DNA of 64,000 bases from Iris pallida (lineage: Eukaryota; Streptophyta; Magnoliopsida; Asparagales; Iridaceae): positions 39,582,049 to 39,646,048 of the forward strand of contig JANAVB010029819.1 in assembly GCA_029216955.1 (NCBI GenBank), written 5' to 3'. A model generated the notes under the pieces. It did not search any database, was not told the origin of the DNA, and worked only from the letters and a program-made list of their open reading frames with translations. Both the position numbers and the translations under genes were made by a program. Of this stretch, positions 47,888 to 62,300 are shown one piece after another (positions within the stretch are counted from its first letter, which is position 1; each line of letters starts with the position of its first letter).

Positions 47888-50800
47888 AGTTTTTGTGGGG
47901 CCCATGCAGGTCAGTCTTTGCAAATAATGCGAACTCGTGATAGTACTTAAGTTAGTCGTACTATTGCGAGCCTGCGACTAGAAATGCTCATTCACGAATT
48001 AGAAATTAATTTAATTTACGAGAATAACTAGGACTAGGAGTCCCTTATACCAATTTACCGATGGGTAGTCTAGGCCATGCAATTTAGATGAGGAGTTATT
48101 AACTTCAATAGTTGTCAGATCCCCGTAGGTATGCTATTACCTCTTGATATGACGATATAATTCCAATGGATAGATTATTCACTTGGTGAGGCAGAGTTTC
48201 CTAGAGTAATGATCTAACCTTGATGAATTATTCAATTCATTCTCTTTGCCTTTTTTTATCATCCCCATATCCTAGTCGAATTATCTATATAATTGCTAGT
48301 TGCCCTAAGAATCATTATTTTACAAAGTTCGGATTTTGTTATCCATAGACGAACCTCGAGTTAGTTTCAATCCAAAAAAATTTCCTCTGTGGTTTGAATA
48401 CACAGTGAATAGATATTAGAATGTTGTATTTCTTTTGTCCTCAGATATTTCTTTCCTGTTCAATCTTTTATCTTAAGGGTTGTGACTGATAGGACAAATG
48501 CTTACACTTTATTTCATAGGCAACTTGTTTGAATCTCTAGGAGCTCATGGATTTTACAGATGTAGTTAAAAGAATGTTAGTTAACTCATAATGGCAGGAC
48601 AGCAGCGCACTGTCGCCATTTTGGAGACTAGGGATTCACTACAGCCAGCAGCGCACTGGCGAGACGACCCCTAGAGTTGAGATGAGATTAGGAAAATATC
48701 GGTTATAGAATTTGCTAGAGATATGGCTAATGGCCCTCTCTTGATCGTAGATACCCTTGAGCCAATATTGGATAAGAGTTCAGAAGTGTTCGATTTTGTA
48801 TCATGTTGAGTTACGAAACCAAGGGTTTACCACAGCCAGAGTATACGGACGAGGCATAATCCTCGGTGAAATGATTTCAGACATGATTACAAGTTTAGGG
48901 TACTATAGAGGATAGGACCGTGCCATGTATGTCCCATAAGATACAAAGCCAAAATTAGTGGAAGTTTTGCAGGTTGGGTAGCACGTCTTCCGATCTAGCA
49001 TTCCATGGTCCTTGTGACCTATTGACGAGGTAATTGACCGACACTAATAAGTTACCAAGAATATAGAATCCAGAGTTCTATAACCTATTAGTTGACCAAG
49101 ACCTTATGGACAGGAAGATTTTAGAAAGATTGTATAATCAAGGACACCAGGTAAGTTTGATTCTCTCTAAACTCGAACTACTTGTGCCTCTTTTCAAAAA
49201 TCTCGCGTACTTGTATCTTGACTATCTTGACCAACGCTGCTATTACAGCCTAGTTTTTGCAAGCTTACTCTTTTATCGAGCTTGATTCGAGGCATATGTT
49301 TAGTGGGGACGCCTGCTAACTTATCGTCTAATCAGAATCAGTGTATTATGGTCTGATCAACCATGATACATTTGGTTCGCACTTTATTTAATTACCCTAC
49401 GTGGATTGAGATATAGATGTCTCTAGGGTCTCATCCACGACTGCATTGACAATTCCTCTTGAATTATATGTTCGCCCTTGAATCATGAAATTGTATTCAG
49501 TAACATCTCCCTTGAATTCTTTATTGTTTTTATCTTTCACCGATTTGGAAAGACGAAAGCTCGTGATGGTAGAGAGCTACAGAGTATTCCCATGGCTATG
49601 ATAATGGTAGGCACAAGTGTAGCTACCAACGGCTAGTCATATGATTGAGTTACTCGTTCTTCCTCAACCCTCAAACTACTATTGAGACCTTCTAGCCACC
49701 TGAACTTGAGAATGATTAAGGTTTTACCCTTAGTCAGAACGCCAACCTAGGAGACTATCTATTCTCAAGAAACCAAATGTTGGGAGTCTCTAATTATCCG
49801 CTGGAAGCTTGCCTTAACTAGCAATCCTTATGCCTTGACTCAACCTTTCCTCGATCAAAGCCACAGTTTAGACATGAGATGTGTAGAGAAAGGTAAGGAC
49901 AATCATTTACCGTGACTGTGATAGACACTCATTCCGATAGGTTCCAACCAATATGCCCTAGTTAAGTAAATTTGTTAAGACCTAACTAGTGTTGGAACAA
50001 CACAGTCACTACTTTAGCCAATACCATAGTTTGAATACCCTCATAGTATGATCTAGCAGTGGTCAACAGCCCATACCACTAGAACCCTTGTGAAAATAGT
50101 CTGACAGGCTTGACACAAATAGAAATTCACGACTCAGTTGTTAGAATCCTTTCATAATATGTGCCTTAGAGTCGGTTACCCCGTCGACAACTCTTGTATA
50201 CTGTGGACAAGCATGTCATTCTATTTTCTCGACCATGTGTCATTGTACACACTCATTTTCAATTATTGAGGAACGATCTTTGACTTGACTTATATCTACC
50301 ATATTCCGTTACGTCGTAATCTTTATTACCGAGAATCGAAGTGCGATATCCTGACATTGAAATCCTTCTAACCTCATTATTCCTAAACCATGCCCTAACT
50401 TCTAAGGTGGATAGACTTAAGCCTTCTAAAATTTTTAGGATATACGAGGATTTTCGATTAATTAGAATAACTTCCATAGGATGAAAATAGTGCCCTTTGT
50501 TCTCCCACTTTCCATTTAGATCATTTTGTGCCCCGGCCGTGTCATTAATATTCGGAGCATGAGACCAGCTGTTATCTTCTAACAAATTTCATATGCAAGA
50601 TCTAGACGAGTCCACCTTCATCTAGGTATATCATGTCCCACTCAAACCCGTTCCCTTGTACTCTATTTTCGTGGTACGACTTTCAGGTAAAGAGGACTAA
50701 CTATAACCCTTACCATAGTACCGGTAAACTTCCCGACTACAAATAGAGACTTAACCTTGACTTAATGCACTCGGCCCAATATAGGGTTGTGACCTACTCA

Positions 50801-51933
50801 AAGCCCACTACGCATATGTCACTAGTGCTACCCAATTGAGGCCTATGTGCTATTTAAACTCAAAAAGTCATGAAAGACGCATTTGGGCTTTAGGGACCTA
50901 GCTAACCAACCGGACTGACAACAAGCCCAACCACTTGAGTTGAAACCTACTCTAGGTTACCCTAACCTAGTAGAAGTAGTTTAATATTGGGATCTTGTCC
51001 AGTCCATGTAGATTGAAGTCCAAGGTTCATCCAACTGACGATTGAAGTACAATTGAGGAACCCATTAAGACCCAGTAAGAACCCATCCATGCATACCACT
51101 ATATTCGGTTATAAAGCTGAACTATTTGAGATAGGTCCCTATACCTATTATGTAGTCCCCACCTCTTAGAATGTGAAGTCATTCGTAACCCTTATCCCAT
51201 CTACCTGGAAGTCGCGATACGACTTTGTATTGTATTTATATTCTTTGCTCGTGCATTTAAATAACCACGGAATAGATCGCAATCTTGATTTCTCAAATTC
51301 TGTTCTATCAAGAAATCGTGCTTAGTTTTAATTTCGAGAACGGGATTTTCGTAGTGCATAGGTTGTAAGTCTCTCTAAGAAACGAGGGTTCTTCGACTTA
51401 GCAAATGACTGGACTAGAGTAGCCAATCTAGCAAAATAGGTCAATGGCTCATAAACTTTCTTTCAGTCTGTATCATTGGATACTCTCTACCGCTCTAGGA
51501 ACTTTTATTCGCCTTTGATTATTTTCCTTATCTTCCTGTCCTTCCTATTGTAGAGTGACGAATGGTCATGCTTATTAGAATTTACCAATAATTCTTAGCT
51601 ACTTATGTAAATTGTTGCTTGTTAGATTTTAGGTTATTTGAATGATAGGAGAGGATTATAGAGGTCAAAAGCCGTATATATTTTGTAGCAATTTTAGCAA
51701 GTAGTTGGAAGATTATAAAGTTTTAGTGACATAGCTTGAGGGAGTAGTGTGTCCAAAGGTGGGTAGAAGTTCTCGGAGTTTCATAATTACAAAATAGCTA
51801 GGAGGAGGATATAAACTATTTTTGAGAAATTAAAATTCGAGAGATTAAGGTAATGGTAGAGTTCTCTTTGAATTTAAGGAATAGTTACAAATTAGAATTT
51901 TGAGGACGAAATTATTTTTAAGGTGGGTAGATT
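47888..51933 (+). other. Internal region A of the three-LTR element, no recognisable gene
   Basis: The post-LTR motif lies at 47896 (two bases shorter than elsewhere). The first 100 bp resembles the leader of the leftward gag-only element (CGAGCCTGYGACTAG). The longest frame is 108 codons on minus (50259-50585), it is broken in internal region B and has no domain. The region ends with the polypurine tract AAGGTGGGTAGATT. Confidence 0.8.
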
Positions 51934-54900
51934 TGTAGCTCCCCTTCTCGAAATATAGAAATTTTTATTATTATTTGAATGGTTATTTTTATATTTATTT
52001 TATTTTCCTTTACTTATTGAATTACCTTATACACTAGACATTTAGTTCCATATATGTTGTTGTAATGATAATAAAGGGAGTCCTTTGCAAAAAGAACTTG
52101 TAACAGGGACCTTAGAAAAGTTCTTGATTTTTATGCAAAAAACAAACTGAACCTGGTATATTTCGAACACAGGGCTAGCACTCTCATCAATAGATGAAAT
52201 TCAGATTTTTAAATTTTGATACTACTAGATCTCCTTTAAACCAAATCCCCTGCTTACTAACCAACAGGGATATATTATGCCAAGATTCAATTCTTTCCCT
52301 TATCTAAAATCCCGGCCAACCTAAGCAATATAGACAGGGATTGGTCGAGCCTACTCCTGGGAGAATTCAGGAGCAAATCGGATTAAAACCCATAGATAAG
52401 CCCAAATCAGTTTAAATCAAACTTCCTATCTACAGATAAAACCTATATATATATATGTATAGATGCAAGGGAGGAGCCGACCTCTACAACCTATATTTCT
52501 CTGGTCGTGGAAAACTGGGATTGGAAGAGACTACTCGAAGAACAGAGGAAGCTTGGAGTATTGTTTCACCATACGAGTAAGTTTTACTATCTTTGGAATT
52601 CAATATCCTAAACATAGTTAAGGTTGTTAGCAATGCCTGCAAATCAATAAGAATAACAGTAAGGGGTCAAAACTGAAGATCATAGGCCAAGGGAGTAGTA
52701 GGACCATGGAAAAGCTTTTATTGGGTATTACCAAATAGGTTGAACATCTAGACTTTGTACAACCAGAGCAGGCACTCTGCCTACAGACCAAGGAGCCTGC
52801 ACATAGGCTAGGACTACTCCTATAGGTTGAGCATACAGGATAGGGTGAAGCACTTTAGGCTTTGCCATAAAACCTGAAACGAAGTACATCAAGCCCTCAT
52901 AAATTTCCCTTATTTAATTCCTTAGACATGGATAGGTCTCTGTTGGTGGTAACAACAGATGTCACACAAACCACAAGTTTCAGTACATATCATGTCTATT
53001 CAAGGATATGTAGAGCAGGGGACACATGGGAGTATGCATAGGTTTCATAGCATAAGGTCAAGGCCATCTGGATAATAGGACACTGGTATTATGGTTCATT
53101 TTGGTATCTGTTGCAGTTAAGCACTAGTTGAAGCATCAAGGATACTAAGAGGGATCCTAAGCTAACTCGGATACATAACCTGAGTATCAGATATAGCCGG
53201 GTCCCCTAGAATATCAGGAATATCCATAGGTAGTCATCTATGCACATACGCAAGTTGGGTGTAGGGGTAGTAGCAGTAACCTGGGTTAACCAGGAGTAGG
53301 TTGCAAGCAAGTACCACTAGCACAATGCAGGAAGGGATCCTGAGATAGTAGGAGATACATGGGTATCCCACATACCTGGATATTCATGGCATCCTATACA
53401 ACTGACAATTAAGAATCCCCTCCTTGCTGTCATGATCATAGACACTAAAACCCTTGGATTGAGATTCCTGACACCACAACTCATTTTGGTATGCCAAGGA
53501 CCGATCCTGGGATACTGTTCTGGTATAGACAGTGTTCCATGGGATGAAGGTTATAGGCAAGTTGGGTAGGACCTGGATACTGTGGAGTATCAGGAACCTG
53601 GCATGCCAACAAGACACCAGGTTGAACCTTAATATGTTAAGTTTTGATGTGGGATAGGAAGAACAGACCTGAAGCATTCAAACCAACTGATGACTGATTT
53701 CATACTCTGAAATCAGTCAACCACACAGGTAGGGACTGTAGGCTGTCTTCTACCCACATTACCTGGGATGATCTGTTGAACTAAGCCCTGCACCAGCTCA
53801 GGAACTGTTAGAAAGGTTTGGGGTCTTGTATTCATTAATATTGTTGACAGGAAACCAAGTTTCCCTGTATCAGTAATACTAAAGTCTGGAACACAAGTCT
53901 AGGTGTAAAGCCAGGTAGAGGGTTGAGATTTACATTATGGGGGCTGGATTTCTATGCAGAAGGTAGGGCATTCAAAATAGAATTATAGTTTGACCTGTAT
54001 AATTTGTTAGAAAGAAAAAGGGGGAAATTAGGATAAAGTAGACCTTGTGAACTTTAGACTATGAGTTAACACTTGTAAGTTATAAAGGGTAATGGGTTAG
54101 ACACTAAACCATTAAAGCAAATTGTAGATAGAATACCAACTTCCATGTTGACTTATATCTGGACTCTGTGATTCTTAAAATAGGGTTATTGGATCTCGAT
54201 TTGGACTCTGACCAGTGCCAGCAGCCGGGACGCCAGGCGAGTACAGTTTATTGTCTGCATTTCGATATTGATCTTTACTATATTCATTGATTAGTCATTG
54301 GTTATGTGATTTTTATACTCTATTATAAATTGTTGAGTCGGGAATGAGAGTACCAAGATGTGTGATCCGACCGTAGATATGTAGATATCGTAGACATTGT
54401 AGATATCGTAGACATTGTAGATTTGTAGATATTGTAGATATCGTAGACATTGTAGATATTGTAGACATTGTAGATATCATAGACATTGTAGATATTGTAG
54501 ACATTGTAGATATCGTAGACATTGTAGATATCGTAGACATTGTAGATATCGTAGACATTGTAGATATTGTAGACATTGTAGATATCGTAGACATTGTAGA
54601 TATTGTAGACATTGTAGATATTGTAGACATTGTAGATATTGTAGACATTGTAGATATTGTAGACATGTAGTATTGTAGACATTGTAGATCTCGTAGACAT
54701 TGTTTATTTTATGTAGTAGACATCGTAGACAGTGTTTATATTCTGCAAGTAGATATCGTAGACCGTGCGGTGTAGCACCCAGACCGATCATATGTCAAAG
54801 GTACTTCTACCGGTGGAAAGTATATTGGTCTATTTTTACTATTGATTTTCTCACGGCTTTACTGTTATTTTCAAAACTCATGATTGATGTCTAACCTTTG

Positions 54901-55277
54901 TCTTATAGTCATTTTCTTTATTTGAAATTGCATTCAGTGAATTGTGCTCGTTCCATTCCTGACTGGAAACCAACATTTTCAGTTAGCCGTGGATTCACTT
55001 AGCTTGGGGAGTGACGGGAATACTTGCAGACAAAGGCCTAGAGACTAGCTAGATAGTTGAGTTATAGTCATTCATTGAATTGTACAAGTTTATATCTTCT
55101 ACAAATGTAAAACTTGTGATTATTGTAAGTTAAATTAGTTTCTGTGAATGAGCATTGAATTATTTGTGATTCTGATCTTCATGGCCGTGACAGCGTTCTA
55201 CCGCCGACACTGCGGCGTAGGCTGGCTTGGACACGTCTCGTATCCGTTTAAAAAAAAAATGGGTGCGGGTCGTGACA
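51934..55277 (+). repeat. LTR copy 2, 3344 bp
   Basis: Same as copy 1 apart from small indels and a longer minisatellite (54373-54701). Shared by both internal regions, as expected from LTR-LTR unequal recombination. Confidence 0.92.
54373..54701. repeat. Minisatellite, LTR copy 2 (longest allele)
   Basis: About 329 bp of GTAGACATT/GTAGATATY, with a few broken units (GTAGATATGTAGATATC at the start and GTAGACATGTAGTATT near 54660). Confidence 0.95.
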
Positions 55278-58200
55278 AGTTTTTGTGGTGGCCCATGCAG
55301 GTCAGTCTTTGCAAATAATGCGAACTCGTGATAGTACTTAAGTTAGTCGTACTATTGCGAGCCTGCGACTAGAAATGCTCATTCACGAATTAGAAATTAA
55401 TTTAATTTACGAGAATAACTAGGACTAGGAGTCCCTTATACCAATTTACCGATGGGTAGTCTAGGCCATGCAATTTAGATGAGGAGTTATTAACTTCAAT
55501 AGTTGTCAGATCCCCGTAGGTATGCTATTACCTCTTGATATGACGATATAATTCCAATGTGGATAGATTATTCACTTGGTGAGGCAGAGTTTCCTAGAGT
55601 AATGATCTAACCTTGATGAATTATTCAATTCATTCTCTTTGCCTTTTTTTATCATCCCCATACCTAGTCGAATTATCTATATAATTGCTAGTTGCCCTAA
55701 GAATCATTATTTTACAAAGTTCGGATTTTGTTATCCATAGACGAACCTCGAGTTAGTTTCAATCCAAAAAAATTTCCTCTGTGGTTTGAATACACAGTGA
55801 ATAGATATTAGAATGTTGTATTTCTTTTGTCCTCAGATATTTCTTTCTGTTCAATCTTTTATCTTAAGGGTTGTGACTGATAGGACAAATGCTTACACTT
55901 TATTTCATAGGCAACTTGTTTGAATCTCTAGGAGCTCATGGATTTTTATAGATGTAGTTAAAAGAATGTTAGTTAACTCATAATGGCAGGACAGCAGGCA
56001 CTGTGCCATTTTGGAGACTAGGGATTCACTGCAGCCAGCAGCGCACTGGCGAGACACGACCCCTAGAGTTGAGATGAGATTAGGAAAATATCGGTTATAG
56101 AATTTGCTAGAGATAGGAATGGCTAATGGCCCTCTCTTGATCGTAGATACCCTTGAGCCAATATTGGATAAGAGTTCAGAAGTGTTCGATTTTGTATCAT
56201 GTTGAGTTACGAAACCAAGGGTTTACTACAGCCAGAGTATACGGACGAGGCATAATCCTCGGTGAATGAAATTTCAGACATGATTACAAGTTTAGGGTAC
56301 TATAGAGGATAGGACCGTGCCATATGTCCCATAAGATACAAAGCCAAAATTAGTGGAAGTTTTGCAGGTTGGGTAGCACGTCTTCCGATCTAGCATTCCA
56401 TGGTCCTTGTGACCTATTGACGAGGTAATTGACCGGCACTAATAAGTTACCAAGAATATAGAATCCAGAGTTCCATAACCCATTAGTTGACCAAGACCTT
56501 ATGGACAGGAAGATTTTAGAAAGATTGTATAATCAAGGACACCAGGTAAGTTTGATTCTCTCTAAACTCGAACTACTTGTGCCTCTTTTCAAAAATCTCG
56601 CATACTTGTATCTTGACTATCTTGACCAACGCTGCTATTACAGCCTAGTTTTTGCAAGCTTATTTTTATCGAGCTTGATTGAGGCATATGTTTAGTGGGG
56701 ACGCCTGCTAACTTATCGTCTAATCAGAATCAGTGTATTATGGTCTGATCAACCATGATACATTTGGTTCGCACTTTATTTAATTACCCTACGTGGATTG
56801 AGATATAGATGTCTCTAGGGTCTCATCCACGACTGCATTGACAATTCTCTTGAATTATATGTTCGCCCTTGAATCATGAAATTGTATTCAGTAACATCTC
56901 CCTTGAATTCTTTATTGTTTTTATCTTTCACCGATTTGGAAAGACGAAAGCTCGTGATGGTAGAGAGCTACAGAGTATTCCCATGGCTATGATAATGGTA
57001 GGCACAAGTGTAGCTACCAACGGCCAGTCATATGATTGAGTTACTCGTTCTCTCCTCAACCCTCAACTACTATTGAGACCTTCTAGCCACCTGAACTTGA
57101 GAATGATTAAGGTTTTATCCTTAGTCAGAACGCCAACCTAGGAGACTATCTATTCTCAAGAAACCAAATGTTGGGAGTCTCTAATTATCCGCTGGAAGCT
57201 TGCCTTAACTAGCAATCCTTATGCCTTGACTCAACCTTTCCTCGATCAAAGCCACAGTTTAGACATGAGATGTGTAGAGAAAGGTAAGGACAATCATTTA
57301 TCGTGACTGTGATAGACACTCATTCCGATAGGTTCCAACCAATATTGCCCTAGTTAAGTAAATTTGTTAAGACCTAACTAGTGTTGGAACACCACAGTCA
57401 CTACTTTAGCCAATACCATAGTTTGAATACCCTGTCATAGTATGATCTAGCAGTGGTCAACAGCCCATACCACTAGAACCCTTGTGAAAATAGTCTGACA
57501 GGCTTGACACAAATAGAAATTCACGACTCAGTTTGTTAGAATCCTTTCATAATATGTGCCTTAGAGTCGGTTACCCCGTCGACAACTCTGTATACTGTGG
57601 ACAAGCATGTCATTCTATTTTCTCGACCATGTGATTGTACACTCATTTTTCAATTAGAGGAACGATCTTTGACTTGACTTATATCTACCATATTCCGTTA
57701 CGTCGTACCTTAATCTTTATTACCGAGAATCGAAGTGCGATATCCTGACATTGAAATCCTTCTATCCTCATTATTCCTAAGACCATGCCCTAACTTCTAA
57801 GGTGGGTAGACTGTAAGCCTTCTAAAATTTTTAGGATATATGAGATTTTCGATTAATTAGAATAACTTCCATAGGATGATAAATAGTGCCCTTTGTTCTC
57901 CCACTTTCCATTTAGATCATTTTGTGCCCGGCCGTGTCATTAATATTCGGAGCACGAGACTAGCTGTTATCTTCCAACAAATTTTATATGCAAGATCTAG
58001 ACGAGTCCACCTTCATCTAGGTATATCATGTCCCACTCAAACCCGTTTCCTTGTACTCTATTTTCGTGGTACGACTTTCAGGTAAAGAGGACTAACTATA
58101 ACCCTTACCATAGTACCGGTAAACTTCCGACTACAAATAGAGACTTAACCTTGACTTAATGCACTCGGCCCAATATAGGGTTGTGACCTACTCAAAGCCC

Positions 58201-59327
58201 ACTACGCATATGTCACTAGTGTGCTACCCAATTGAGGCCTCATGTGCTATTTAAACTCAAAAAGTCATGAAAGACGCATTTTGGGCTTTAGGGACCTAGC
58301 TAACCAACCGGACTGACAACTAGCCCAACCACTTGAGTTGAAACCTACTCTAGGTTACCCTAACCTAGTAGAAGTAGTTTAATATTGGGATCTTGTCCAG
58401 TCCATGTAGATTGAAGTCCAAGGTTCATCCAACCGACGATTGAAGTACAATTGAGGAACCCATTAAGACCCAGTAAGAACCCATCCATGCATACACTATA
58501 TTCGGTTATAAAGCTGAACTATTTGAGATAGGTCCCTATACCTATTATGTAGCCCCACCTCTTAGAATGTGAAGTCATTCGTAACCCTTATCCCATCTAC
58601 CTGGAAGTCGCGATGCGACTTTGTATTGTATTTATATTCTTTGCTCGTGCATTTAAATAACCACGGAATAGATCGCAATCTTGATTTCTCAAATTCTGTT
58701 CTATCAAGAAATCGTGCTTAGTTTTAATTTGAGAACGGGATTTTCGTAGTGCATAGGTTGCAAGTCTCTCTAAGAAACGAAGGGTTCTTCGACTTAGCAA
58801 AAACTGGACTAGAGTAGCCCAATCTAGAAAAATAGGTCAATGGCTCATAAACTTTCTTTCAGTCTGTATCATTAGATATCTCTACGCTCTAGGAACTTCT
58901 ATTCGCCTTTGATTATTTTTCCTTATCTTCCTGTCCTTCCTATTGTAGAGTGACGAATGGTCATGCTTATTAGAATTTACCAATAATTCTTAGCTACTTG
59001 TGTAAATTGTTGCTTATTAGATTTTGGGTTATTTGAATGATAGGAGAGGATTATAGAGGTCAAAAGCCGTATATCTATTTGTAGCAATTTTAGCAAGTAG
59101 TTGGAAGATTATAAAGTTTTAGTGACATAGCTTGAGGGTAGTGTGGTCCAAAGGGTGTAGAAGTTCTCGGAGTTTCATAATTACAAAATGGCTAGGAGGA
59201 GGATATAAACTATTTTTTGAGAATTAAAATTCGAGGAGATTAAGGTAATGGTAGTGTTCTCTTGAATTTAAGGAATAGTTACAAATTAGAATTTCGAGGA
59301 CGAAATTATTTTTAAGGTGGGTAGATT
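55278..59327 (+). other. Internal region B of the three-LTR element, no recognisable gene
   Basis: 4050 bp, nearly identical to internal region A with scattered 1-3 bp indels. TGGTGGCCCATGCAGG is intact at 55286-55301, 8 nt after the LTR. No domain was recognised. Confidence 0.8.
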
Positions 59328-62300
59328 TGTAGCTCCCCTTCTCGAAATGTAGAAATATTTTATTATTATTTGAATGGTTATTTTATATTTATTTTATTTT
59401 CCTTTACTTAATGAATTACCTTTATACACTAGACATTTAGTTCCATATTGTTGTTGTAATGATAATAAAGGAGTCCTTTGCAAAAAGAACTTGTAACAGG
59501 GACCTTAGAAAAGTTCTTGATTTTTATGCAAAAAACAAACTGAACCCTGGTATTTCGAACACAGGGCTAGCACTCTCATCAATAGATGAAATTCAGCTTT
59601 TTAAAATTTTGATACTACTAGATCTCCTTAAACAAATCCCCTGCTTACTAACCAACAGGGATATTATGCCAAGATTCAATTCTTTCCCTTATCTAAAATC
59701 CCGGCCAACCTAAGCAATATAGACAGGGATTGGTCGAGCCTACTCCTGGGAGAATTCAGGAGCAAATCGGATTAAAACCCATAGATAAGCCCAAATCAGT
59801 TTAAATCAACTTCCTATCTACAGATAAAACCTATATAATATATATGTATAGATGCAAGGGAGAGAGCCGACCTCTACAACCTATATTTCTCTGGTCGTGG
59901 AAAACTGGGATTGGAAGAGACTACTCGAAGAACAGAGGAAGCTTGGAGTATTGTTTCACCATACGAGTAAGTTTTACTATCTTTGGAATTCAATATCCTA
60001 ACATAGTTAAGGTTGTTAGCAATGCCTGCAAATCAATATAAGAATAACAGTAAGGGGTCAAAACCTGAAGATCATAGGCCAGGGGTAGTAGGACATGGGA
60101 AAAGCTTTTATTGGGTCATTACACCAATAGGTTGAACATCTAGACTTTGTACAACAGAGCAGGCACTCTGCCTACAGACCAAGGAGCCTGCACATAGGCT
60201 AGGACTACTCCTATAGGTTTGAGCATACAGGATAGGGTGAAGCACTTTAGGCTTTGCCATAAAACCTGAAACGAAGTACATCAAGCCCTCATAAATTTCC
60301 CTTGCATTTAATTCCTTAGACATGGATAGGTCTCTGTTGGTGGTAACAACAGATGTCACACAAACCACAAGTTTAGTACATATCATGTCTATTCAAGGAT
60401 ATGTAGAGCAGGGACACATGGGAGTATGCATAGGTTCATAGCATAAGGTCAAGGCCATCTGGATAATAGGACACTGGTATTATGGTTATTCTTGGTATCG
60501 TTGCAGTTAAGCACTAGTTGAAGCATCAAGGATACTAAGAGGGATCCTAAGCTAACTCGATACATAACCTGAGTATCAGATATAGCCGGGTCCCCTAGAA
60601 TATCAGGAATATCCATAGGTAGTCATATGCACATACGCAAGGTTGGGTGTAGGGTAGTAGCAGTAACCTGGGTTAACCAGGAGTAGGTTGCAAGCAAGTA
60701 CACTAGCATAATGCAGGAAGGGATCCTGAGATAGTAGGAGATACATGGGTATCCCACATACCTGGATATTCAGGGCATCCTATACAACTGACAATTAAGA
60801 ATCCCCTCCTTGTTGTCATGATCATAGACACTGAAAACCATTGGATTGAGATTCCTGACACCACAACTCATTTTGGTATGCCAAGGACCGATCCTGGATA
60901 CTGTTCTGGTATAGACAGTGTTCCCATGGGATGAAGGTTATAGGCAAGTGGGTAGGACTGGATACTGTGGAGTATCAGGAACCTGGCATGCCAACAAGAC
61001 ACCAGGTTGAACCTTAATATGTTAAGTTTTGATTGGGATAGAAAGAACAGACCTGAAGCATTCAAACCAACTGATGACTGATTTCATACTCTGAAATCAG
61101 TCAACCACACAGGTAGGGACTGTAGGCTGTCTTCTACCCACATTACCTGGGATGATCTGTTGAACTAAGCCCTGCACCAGCTCAGGAACTGTAGAAAGGT
61201 TTGGGGTCTTGTTCATTAATATTGTTGAAGGAAACCAAGTTTCCCTGTATCAGTAATACTAAAGTGGAACACAAGTCTAGGGTAAGCCTGGTAGAGGGTT
61301 GAGATTTACATTATGGGGGCTGGATTTCTATGCAGAAGGTTGGGCATTCAAAATGGAATTATAGTTTGACCTGTATAATTTGTTAGAAAGAAAAAGGGGG
61401 AAATTAGGATAAAGTAGACCTTGTGAACTTTAGACTATGAGTTAACACTTGTAAGTTATAAAGGGTAATAGGTTAGACACTAAACCATTAAAGCAAATTG
61501 TAGATAGAATACCAACTTCCCATGTTGACTTATATCTGGACTCTGTGATTCTTAAAATAGGGTTATTGGGATCTCGATTTGGACTCTGACCAGTGCCAGC
61601 AGCCGGGATGCCAGGCGAGTACAGTTTATTGTCTGCATTTTGATATGATCTTTACTATATTTCATTGATTAGTCATTGGTTATGTGATTTTTATACTCTA
61701 TTATAAATTGTTGAGTCGGGAATGAGAAGTACCAAAGATGTGTGATCCGACCGTAGACATTGTAGATATCGTAGACATTGTAGATATCGTAGACATTGTA
61801 GATATTGTAGACATTGTAGATATCGTAGACATTGTAGATATTGTAGACATTGTAGATATCGTAGACATTGTAGATATTGTAGACATTGTAGATATGTAGA
61901 CATTGTAGATATTGTAGACATTGTAGATATCGTAGACATTGTAGATATTGTAGACATTGTAGATATTGTAGACATTGTAGATCTCGTAGACATATTTATT
62001 TTATGCAGTAGACATCGTAGACAGTGTTTATATTCTGCAAGTAGATATCGTAGACCGTGCGGTGTAGCACCCCAGATCGATCACATGTCAAGGTCTTCTA
62101 CCGGTGGAAAGTATATTGGTCTATTTTTACTATTAATTTTCTCACGGCTTTACTATTATTTTCAAAACTCATGATTGATGTCTAACCTTTGTCTTATAGT
62201 CATTTTCTTTATTTGAAATTGCATTCATGAATTGTGCTCGTTCCATTCCTGACTGGAAACCAACATTTTCAGGTTAGCCGTGGATTCACTTAGCTTGGGG

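Noticed and set aside
50259..50585. 108-codon minus-strand frame in internal region A
   Set aside because: Not kept open in the near-identical internal region B and no recognisable domain.
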